From Dama dama (taxonomy: Eukaryota; Chordata; Mammalia; Artiodactyla; Cervidae), in the NCBI RefSeq assembly GCF_033118175.1, contig NC_083710.1, positions 42,873,501 to 42,937,500 on the forward strand: DNA of 64,000 nucleotides, written 5' to 3'. The position numbers were made by a program, and so were the translations under genes. Shown piece by piece: positions 55,518-64,000 of this stretch (position 1 is its first letter; the number at the start of each line of letters is the position of its first letter). The notes under the pieces are model-generated. The model was not told where the DNA came from. It did not search any database and was given only the letters and a program-made list of their open reading frames with translations.

Positions 55518-56409
55518 ATTTTTTAAAAAATTCCACATATAAGTGATATCATAAAATATTTCCCTTTCTCTTTCTGATTTACTTCACTCAATATGACAAT
55601 CTCTAGGTACATCCATGTTTCTGTAATCATGGCATTATTTCATTCTTTTTAATGATTGAGTAATATTCCATTGTTTATGTGGTTCTTTGTCATTCTTCTA
55701 TCTATAATCATTTAGGTTGTTTCCATATCTTGGCTATTATAAATGACATTGAAATGAACACTAGAGTGCATGTATCTGTTCAGACCATGTTTTTCTCCAT
55801 GTATATGCCAGCAGTGGGATTGTAGTATCAAATGGTAGCTATATTTTTAAATAATTTCTTAAGAAACCTCTATACTATTTTCCATAGTGGATGCACTAAC
55901 TTATATTCCCACCAGCAATGTAGGAGGGTTCCCTTCTTGTCACACTCTCTCCAGCATTTATTATTTGTGAATTTTTTGATGCTAGCCATTCTGACTGGTG
56001 TGAGGTGATACTTCATTTTAGTTTTGATTTGCATTTCTCTAATAACTAGAGATGTTGAAACAAATGAACTAATTGACAAAACAGAAACAAATGAACATAT
56101 TTAAGAAACAGAAACTCACTGACAAAGAACAAATTTATGGTTACTGGGAGAAGAGTGGGTGGGAGGGATAGTTAGGGAGCTTGGGACTGACATTACACAC
56201 TGCTGTATTTAAAATGAATAATCAACAGTGACTTACTTTATAGCACAGGGAACTCTGATCTGTATCACATAACAACCTAAATGAGAAAAGAATTGGAAAA
56301 ATAATAGATGCATGTATATGTATAACTGAATCATTTTGCTATACACCTGAAACTAACATAACACTGTTAATCAACTAACCCCAACATAAAATAAAAATTT
56401 TTTAAAAAG
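55518..56409 (+). mobile_element. 5'-inverted (twin-primed) L1 3' end
   Basis: 55531 to about 56055 is L1 in minus orientation, from 3' UTR (CCACATATAAGTGATATCAT) at the left to ORF2 end (TTGATTTGCATTTCTCTAAT) at the right. From about 56058 the next L1 bases run in plus orientation (ACAAATGAACTAATTGACAA... CACACTGCTGTATTTAAAAT... CAGGGAACTCTGATCTGTAT ...ACACCTGAAACTAACATAAC) to an AATAAAA-containing end. ATTTTTTAAAAA at 55518-55529 and 56397-56408 is the likely, low-complexity target duplication. Confidence 0.88.
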
Positions 56410-57079
56410 CCCACATATGCTTGAAAGATGTGTTCATGTTACTGCATCAGATTTTCCACCACATATGGTATAGAACTAAAATATTAAACATTTATTTCTC
56501 TTATTAAGATCTTATATTTAAATTGTTGAAACTTAAAGAGCTGATTTCTTTTTAAAAATTACATATAGTCTAAATTAGGGAATTCTAAAATAAAATATTA
56601 CCATACCACTAGTATTTTTCATATGATAGCATTTTAAATAAAATATTTTCACATCTAAAATAAATAAAACAAATAAATTTTGCCTTTTATAAGTAGCAAA
56701 AACAACCATGTTTGAAAAATCATCTATAATTCAAATTAGTTTGAGGGTAAAGCACAAGGATGAATTCAGTAAAGGAGATTTTGGCTTTTAATTTTGAGTT
56801 ATTTATATACATAATCTATATTCTTATCTGCTTACCATTGGTCAATTTGTTTTTGTATTTTACAATAATTATTGAATAAATGAAGCTGAAGAGGTAAATT
56901 CACATAATGGAATATCTTGAAAAGCTTATCAAATTCTTAGCAATAGAATTTAAAATTCTATTGGTGTTTTTATATTGAAAACTATAAGTATTATTATTTT
57001 ACAAAACTTTTCCAAAATGAGTAAGGTTTAGAGACCTGATTTTCTTCAACATTCTTTTTCCCTTGTTCATAGAAACATA
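56410..57079. other. AT-rich non-coding DNA, nothing recognised
   Basis: No gene or repeat seen. Confidence 0.5.
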
Positions 57080-57430
57080 CATTTTGTTTGGTGACCATAG
57101 TGTGTTTCCCAGCTTGACTTTAGACTAAATATTGAGCAATAGATTGTAAGTAGAAGTATGTATAAGATTTTGTTGGCCTATCCATCATCCCCTCCACCAA
57201 CCTCCTGCCTGAGTTTTGGAGCTGCTCTCTTGGACCTTCCATTAGACACAATACACAGTGAAGCAACAAGTACAGAGAAGCCTGTTCCTGGTGGCACAAA
57301 GCCCCATATCAGCCCTGAGTTTTTATATAAGTGAAAAATATATTATTATTTTGCTAATGTCACAAGCTATTTTGAGTTTCATGTCAGTGGCAGCTAAACC
57401 TCAACTAACAGAATTGTTGGAGGGAAGAGG
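57080..57430 (+). mobile_element. MaLR (MLT1-like) solo LTR, diverged
   Basis: CTTGGACCTTCCATTAGACA, GCCCCATATCAGCCCTGAGT, TTTATATAAGTGAAAAATAT and the CAGTGGCAGCTAAACCTCAA end follow the 3' half of MLT1-type LTRs on the plus strand. The 77-codon frame at 57258-57491 overlaps it and is not a gene. Confidence 0.55.
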
Positions 57431-60400
57431 GATGATGCTGACTAAATGGCCTGGCATTTTTATCAAAGAACAGTCATTCTTTACCTTTTAAGTGATTCAG
57501 GAGCACTCTAGAGAGACATTGTGTGCTGAATGTTTACAGCATTACAAATGATACTCTAGATTAATATCCCTGATTTCTCTACTGCAACTTGTATGATTAG
57601 CCCCTTGACACTATTTTCAATTGAGGGAAACCAAAAGTAATTCATGACATTTTCAGAAATGTGGCTAATCTACTTTCACAAGCTTGTCAGCTGGGGTTTC
57701 AAGCTCAGGGTGACTCTGCAGTTAATTTTTTTTTTTTTTTCCCTAATTTTCTAAGGGGAGAAGAGTTTTTCTAGTAAGAAAACGTTCCCTTTATGTTAGA
57801 CAAGAGTGCCTTTTCCTTGACTTTATGTGTGATCTCCCTAAAATAACCTTGGAACTAAAGATCCCAAAGGATCGTATCCAATTTAAGCCCTCTCTGCCAA
57901 AGGGAGACTAGGTGGTTATTTTTTACAATGACAGACGTGAAGTACAATGCATCTCACTGCAGAAGAGATAGAGAATATGATTCATAGCCTTCATATGATT
58001 CATAGCACTAACAGTTCACCAAAAAAAGGAAAATGCACATGGAATTACATGCCCTTTTGCTGTTCCTTGGCTTCCTCTCCACCAGAAAGAATTACAAAGA
58101 AAGTGACAACTTAGAGGAAAACTGGGAAGGAGGGCATAACAGGAAATTATAGAGTTCGAGAACCCACGTCAAATTTCAGGCACTCTCATAGTAACAGTTA
58201 GCCAATTTTTAAAAATTTTCCATGTTCTTTCTATTTACCAGAGAATATAAACATCAACTTTGATACTCTACTGATATAGAAGAATGCAGTTCTTAGTAGA
58301 GCTGTGTCCAGTAGAAACCAAGTTAGTTAATTTAATCTCCAGAACTATGACTGACTATCGGTGTACATTTTTAGATTGGATATTTTTCATTTTCTGCATT
58401 GCAAATAATATAGAAGAGTTCTCCACCTCAGAAGGGAAGTAAAACATATATCATATAATACAGAAGAGCAGCTTCAAGGGTCAAATAACCTACAGTTGCT
58501 TAATTCAGTTTTGCATGTGAAGAAATAAATGTGGGGATTCTATCCTAATTAAGAAGTATCTGATTTTTCTATCATCTATTGCAGAATGCTAAATGGAAAA
58601 TAAACCCATTTATTAACAGGCTGAATACAAAGAATTTTAATGCTGATTGTCTTATTGATGTCTGTCTCTTCAGTCTGCAATTCTCTTCTGTCTGACAAAG
58701 GTGAGGCCATTGGTGCCTTGATTATTATGATAAGTTGGCCCTAAACACTTCCCATCCCAATCTGATTTGAAACCCATCTTTGCCTTGATCTCTGACCTTA
58801 CACAGTCCATGGCAATACAGTGTAGCTCAGTATTATCCATGTCACTCCAAATATCTGATCTAGGTTGAAATTTCCTGATATTGATTTCTTGGTTCTGAAT
58901 TATTTCCTCATCTCAGTCTATATTACCTTGGTATCTAGTTCTGTGATGAGTTTCACAGACAGTGTCCCTCCGAGTTTCTTTTCTGTGTTCTCCTAGATTC
59001 ACTAGTTCCCTCCTACCTACCTCCGTTGTCTATTGTTGGGCCTTTTTCTCTGGGCAACATAAAACTGCACTTAGGACACTCTCAGTTCAGATGTGCATAT
59101 TAAGAAACCAAAATTAGTATGGTATCATTTTCCCTTAGGTATCACCTGACAAATTGACTGAGTCCCATGCCATGGCTTGATGACTGTCCCAACTTCCCTT
59201 GTGTTATTGAGTTGATCATCTTTATGTTCAGTTCAGTTCTATAAACAAATGCTGAGAACTTATTGTGCACCAGACACTGGAAATATTAAAATTAATAAGA
59301 CAATGATTATATCTTTGAGGGAAGATCACAAATATGAAAATAAATAATATATTCAATATGTTGATGATAGGACCAGAGATTTAATAATCTGAAATAGCTA
59401 AAAAATGAAAGATGAACCCATACTGGCCAAAAGGCTGTCAGTTGTAAAACAAAATCACTGAAATAATTAGGAAGAAGGCTGAGGAGAAGAAACCAACATA
59501 ACAACAGAATGTTATTTTTGTATCCGTGTATCCCCAATTTTGCAAACAGTGCTGGAATGCACTATTTACTGAGTGAATTGAACATTGAATGAATGAATAG
59601 TTTAAGTTTTGGAATAAGTTAAATTTATGTGAAATTCTCAAATGAAGAAGTTAATGTGAAATTCTCTACATTTCATGATGTAAGTCTATGACTCAAATAT
59701 TTACACTATATGTATTAAATTATAGCCTGTAAAGTTGATTTGTCAAGTGGCTTTCAATACTACTTCAACTGGGGCAAAAATTGCCCAGAAAAAGAGAGAA
59801 CACTCCTGTGGCAAATTGAAGTTTTGATTACTTATGTTGAGATGGTTTGTATGGGGAAAAAAGCAAAACAAACAAACACTAATCCTCAATGGAAACAAGA
59901 TTCGGGTGAATGCCAGGGGGTACACACAGGTGAATGTTCATTCACTTGGAAATTTAACATGATATCAAGAAGTAGCCCTTACTAATAATAAATTTCTTCT
60001 CTCTATAAAAAAGTAAATATATACATAATGTAGACCTTTTATTTCCTCTGCAATTTAATAATATGCTCACTTTTACACATTTTAGAACCATTTATATTTC
60101 CATATGCTTATATAAATCTAGAGAACTATTTAATCTTAGTTTCATAAAGTAATTTTATATACAATGAGTAATTATTGATAGGTGTTATCATTATTTCATT
60201 CCATTCACTTAGAGTTTATATGGCTTCTTTGAGGGTTTCTGAGCATTCTCTCTTTTAAATGCTGAAATGGTCTTTGGTTCTAAATCACTCTTTATATCAA
60301 AGCTCCTGAGATGCAGAAGTTATGTCAAAAGGACATTTCAGGGAAAAAAATGGTCAGTTCAAGACAGACTTGGGAGAACACATTATTGTTTATAACACTG

Positions 60401-61922
60401 TTCTGTATTTTAGGACCTTAATAACCTTCTAGAGAAGCTGAGCCAATTGCTAATCAATAGTAATTATTTCTTTTTCTCACCACCTAGAAGTAACTCCTAA
60501 AACTAAGTTTTTAGAAAGCCATACACCTATTTTACAGACATTATACTTATAACTTGAGTTTTTCTAGGTATGTATAATGTATTTTCTGTTGCAAGTTTAT
60601 AGTAGGACTATTTTCAGCATTTGAAAGTGAAATTATTTCTTTTGTGAGAAGGTAGCTTTTTAAAAATCATAATTTCAGAATATGAAAGCAATAAAATATT
60701 TTTAATCACTTTCAAAACTTTATAGAATAAGAGTGTATAGATACTAAATGGATAGCTACATACATAAATATACTATTTTTTTTCATAAATCAAATGAATT
60801 AATAGCTAAAATCCAAGTAGTTTACATCAAAAAAGTAAAACCTGACAAATAAATATTCTGTTGGACATTTTTGCTGGCTTATCGAAAAACTGCTTAGGTG
60901 TGAGATCAAATCAAGGGCTTCAAAAAGAAAGAGTGACTGAAGATTAATAAGGAACATCAAGGAAAATCAAACAGTATACTACCAAATTAATGGTGAATAA
61001 CAGCTTTAAATTAGGTGATGGCCTTAGAAATACACAGTGAATAATATACACAATGTAGAGCAGTTTTCTGTGTCCTAAAGAAAAAAAAAAGAAAGAAAAA
61101 ATGGTTCTATACCTACTCTATGCTAGGCCATATACTTGCACTGGAGATGTAAGTTATTTCTTAGGTACAAAAAGACAGTTTCTCTCGTGTTTCTTATTCG
61201 TTTTTATAGATTCTCTGACATAGTTAATGGAATTATTGGGTTATTTATGCTAGAAACCTAGATAGCAATTTCAGACTTCTTTGTTTTTTTGTCATTCAAA
61301 TGCTGGCCAAAGTCACACAAAAAAATTACCTGCCAAATATATTTTTCACTTTTTCTTACTATTTTTACCTGCCTACTTCAGATTTGCATTATTTCTTTTA
61401 ATTACCCCTCCTGAAATGATCTGAAGTTCTCTTTGCATATTAAAGTACTCGATTTATTGAATTCTTAGAACATTTATAATAATCAACTTATGTTTAATTT
61501 TTCATTTGCACATTGATGTTGTTCATTAAACTGGCAATCTTAGAGGGCAAAGTTCATGACTTAATCCTTTCTTTAGCCTCTGTCATCTAGAACAATTTAT
61601 GAGTTGAAGAAAATTAGTTTCAGACTCTTATTCTGAGCATAGGCTGCCAATATTAACCTTTGAATGCAATGTAAAACCATTCTAAATTTGTTCACTGGAT
61701 CTTACAGAAGCAATTTAATTAACAAGAGAAAATGTAACATGGAATTTAGAAAAAATCGTAGATAATGATGACCTCAATTTGTATTATATGTGTCTGTATG
61801 CATATATAAGTTATATAATACAAATATATGTATACATTGCTTGTTTCCTCTAGAGCATAACTATAAGATGTGAGCACTGGAAAAAACTAACTGCAATAAT
61901 GGAAATAATTTGCCACTCAAGT
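57431..61922. other. Long unique-looking non-coding stretch
   Basis: About 4.5 kb with no BovB or Bov SINE. A T15 run lies at 57726-57740 and an old MIR/L2-like piece near 59235-59330. Open frames at 59307-59641 (minus) and 59740-59985 (both strands) have no recognisable domains. Confidence 0.55.
59235..59330 (+). mobile_element. Ancient MIR/L2-class repeat remnant
   Basis: AACTTATTGTGCACCAGACACTGG-type text (GAGAACTTATTGTGCACCAG) resembles the 'ttattgagcacctactatgtgccaggcactg' pattern. Diverged; low confidence. Confidence 0.4.
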
Positions 61923-62150
61923 GCTTGCTGGCTTAGTCAATCAGCCATGTCTGACTATTTGAGACCCCATGGAAAATAGCCTGCCAGGCTCCTCTGTCCA
62001 GAGAATTTTCCAGGCAAGAATACTGGAGCAAGTTGCCATTTCCTACTTAAGGAATTTCCTACTCAATCCCAGCCCAGGGATTGAACACACGTCTCTTGCA
62101 CTTCCTGTATTAGCAGACAGATTCCTCACCACTGCACCACTGGAAAGCTC
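61923..62150 (-). mobile_element. Bov-tA-type SINE, diverged with insertion
   Basis: Tail at the left (AGCCATGTCTGACTATTTGA), body (GGCAAGAATACTGGAGCAAG) and head at the right (GAGCTTTCCAGTGGTGCAGT on the minus strand). A short extra segment around AAGGAATTTCCTAC disrupts the middle. Confidence 0.87.
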
Positions 62151-64000
62151 TGAGTGGGAGAGAATGTAAACTAAATCCAAAGGGTTTACTCTCAAAAAAT
62201 AGTATGGCAAAGGATAAATTTTCAAAAATCTTGGACAAACAAAACACTCAAAGACAGAATGTCCTAGGAATATCAGATAGCATATTTACATCTCAAAGAT
62301 ACAAAGAAAGTCTCCTTCAAGAAGGCCTTTGTTTAAAGTCTGAAAAGACATTTTTACTAAATCAGCTTTTAACTTTAATGTGGCTTGACTGCATATGTAT
62401 GAAAGATCTCTCTGAATTTTTAGGGTGAGATTTCCTTTAATTTCCAATTAAGCAACCGCTTGCAAGTTTTGTAGGTACAGTTTACCAGCTGGGGTATTGG
62501 CGATCTGTTGGTTAGTTTTTCTTTTATTTTGAAGCCTTTGTTTCCCATTTTGAAGTCCATTTGTCAAGATAAAATTGCTAGTGAGGACCCTGTGGTAGGC
62601 CAATTTGTACTGCTTGGGAGCTTAACTTCTTTGGTTTTGTCCCAGAGTTTTTTTAGCCCCCTCTTATGTGTCTTGGTTTTCCCAAAGGAGTATAGGTCTT
62701 CCATGGGTGCTCAGATCACTGAATGCTCAGTTCTCACGCATGTCCCCAGTTGCACAGTTTGTTAATTACATATAGGGGCAGCTGCGCTGCACTGAGGTCT
62801 TGCCTCCACCACTCCTGCAAGTTTCTCAGTCACCTGCGCAAGCCATTGCCAGTCTAGAGGAGAGAGTTCCTTCTTCAGAGCTCAGAAGCTCTGATTTCTA
62901 TCTTATTTCGACAAACACTATTAAGGTAGCCATTCAAGGAAAAAAATGGGAGGTCAGTCTTTCCCCCTAATGACTCAGTTCTACCTTACTTAGTGTTTAC
63001 TGAGTAAAATCTCCCCAGTCTCCAAACTGAGGGTAAACATTCAGTACCCAAACTGAGTCCTCCGAGTGCCTTAACACGAGGATAACCTGCTCAATCACTA
63101 TACGGAACAACCTAGGTACATTTTCTTGAAACCAAGTTTCAAGGATAACCTCTTCCTCCACCAAATAAAACATATGATCATCAACCAATAATGGAGATCT
63201 TAGAACCAGGAGAGACTCAATCAAATTCATCTGGACTCCCTGAGGAGGCAGATGAGCACAAGGGTCCTCTGCTGGTACTAAGGCTCTGAATCCTCACTGG
63301 GTTCAGGTGGAGGAGAGGACTCTGCTCTGGTACCCTTTTTATCAGGGTGTAAAAGGCAATTTACTTTTCAGTGGATTATTTTCAAAGAGAAAAAAATAGG
63401 TAGTTTTTATTTTCATCTATAGAATACATTGTCACATTCAAAAAATAGCAGGAATTCAATCTTCTTCTTCACTACTTAAACATTTCAGAACTTACTTTAA
63501 ACCAAAATTATATTTTTGGGTAAATTAATGTGGTAGGATCAAAAGCTTTATATACATCATATGCAAGTTTCTATTATAACACAAATCTAAATAGTTCTTA
63601 GTAGATTCCAAAGTGGGTTTTAATATAAAACTCAAGACTGAGATAATTAGATGAAAATTACATATAATTCAATGAAAACAAAACACATTTTCAAATTCTT
63701 TGAAGATATTTGACAACTGAACCTAAGAAAGTACATAAAAAAATCAAGTAGAACTTTTAAGTTTAAAGTGTCTGCCTGGAGGAACTGTGCTATAATGTTT
63801 TCAGAAACTCTAGAGATGTTCTGACCTTGAATCTTCCCTGGCAAGATGAATCATAGCTAGCACAATTTTTACTGCTAAAGAACAATTTCACTTTCTTCCA
63901 GTTTTTCATTCACTTTTTTCACTGACTGTCATCCTTTACATATAAGGGGCTGAATGTATTATTAAGAAATCCCCAATTTAACATAGAGAAAATAATTGTA
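62151..64000. other. Non-coding DNA with an unassigned higher-GC block
   Basis: 62440-63360 is GC-richer than its flanks and reads differently from the surrounding AT-rich DNA. On the minus strand it holds a 77-codon frame (63230-62997), extendable upstream to a stop near 63286, with an acidic LVEEEV stretch. It could be a retroviral remnant, another repeat or a decayed pseudogene; I cannot identify it. The remainder to 64000 is AT-rich and unrecognised. Confidence 0.45.

Overview
The window is mammalian nuclear DNA from a ruminant, almost certainly a bovid (cattle, buffalo, sheep or goat type). The evidence is the mass of BovB (RTE-clade) LINE copies, the tRNA-headed Bov-tA SINEs and the dimeric Bov-A2 SINEs with (GCT)n tails, together with old eutherian repeats (MIR, L2, MaLR and MLT2 LTRs, MER2/Tigger, hAT). 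I found no host protein-coding gene, no exon I could defend, and no functional RNA gene. It reads as an AT-rich intergenic or intronic stretch built by successive retrotransposition. All family names come from recognising consensus motifs by eye, not from a database search.

Layout. 1-2.8 kb: AT-rich, with (GT)n and A/(TA)/T microsatellites. 2.8-8.6 kb: two SINEs, a nearly full-length minus-strand BovB and a second BovB 3' fragment. 8.6-11.5 kb: single-copy-looking DNA with a MIR. 11.5-14.0 kb: a twin-primed L1 split by a plus-strand BovB, all inside one 13-bp target duplication. 14.2-14.9 kb: MaLR LTR with a nested SINE. 15-22.7 kb: mostly unique DNA with an L2 and three SINEs. 22.9-24.5 kb: the best-preserved BovB reverse transcriptase (minus strand). 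25-29.7 kb: AT-rich unique DNA. 29.7-31.2 kb: plus-strand BovB with clear target duplications. 32-38 kb: old MIR/L2-like pieces, a tRNA-head-only SINE, an MLT2-like LTR and an MLT1-like LTR. 38.1-41.2 kb: two minus-strand BovBs around a MaLR LTR. 41.3-44.1 kb: MLT2-like LTR, MER2-like and hAT DNA transposon remnants, and a cluster of SINEs. 44.2-47.4 kb: an old full-length plus-strand BovB. 49.2-53.7 kb: a rearranged BovB mosaic next to an L1 3' end that carries its own nested SINE and BovB. 55.5-56.4 kb: a textbook 5'-inverted L1. 57-64 kb: an MLT1-like LTR, a SINE and an unassigned higher-GC block near 62.4-63.4 kb.

Nothing here forms an operon or pathway. The interpretable biology is retrotransposon mechanics: target-primed reverse transcription scars, twin priming, nested insertions, truncated SINEs and a BovB lineage that shares a frameshift. 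BovB occupies roughly 17 kb by my boundaries. I saw no convincing previously undescribed system; the findings below are structural oddities of repeats plus a few unexplained segments that a database search could resolve quickly.
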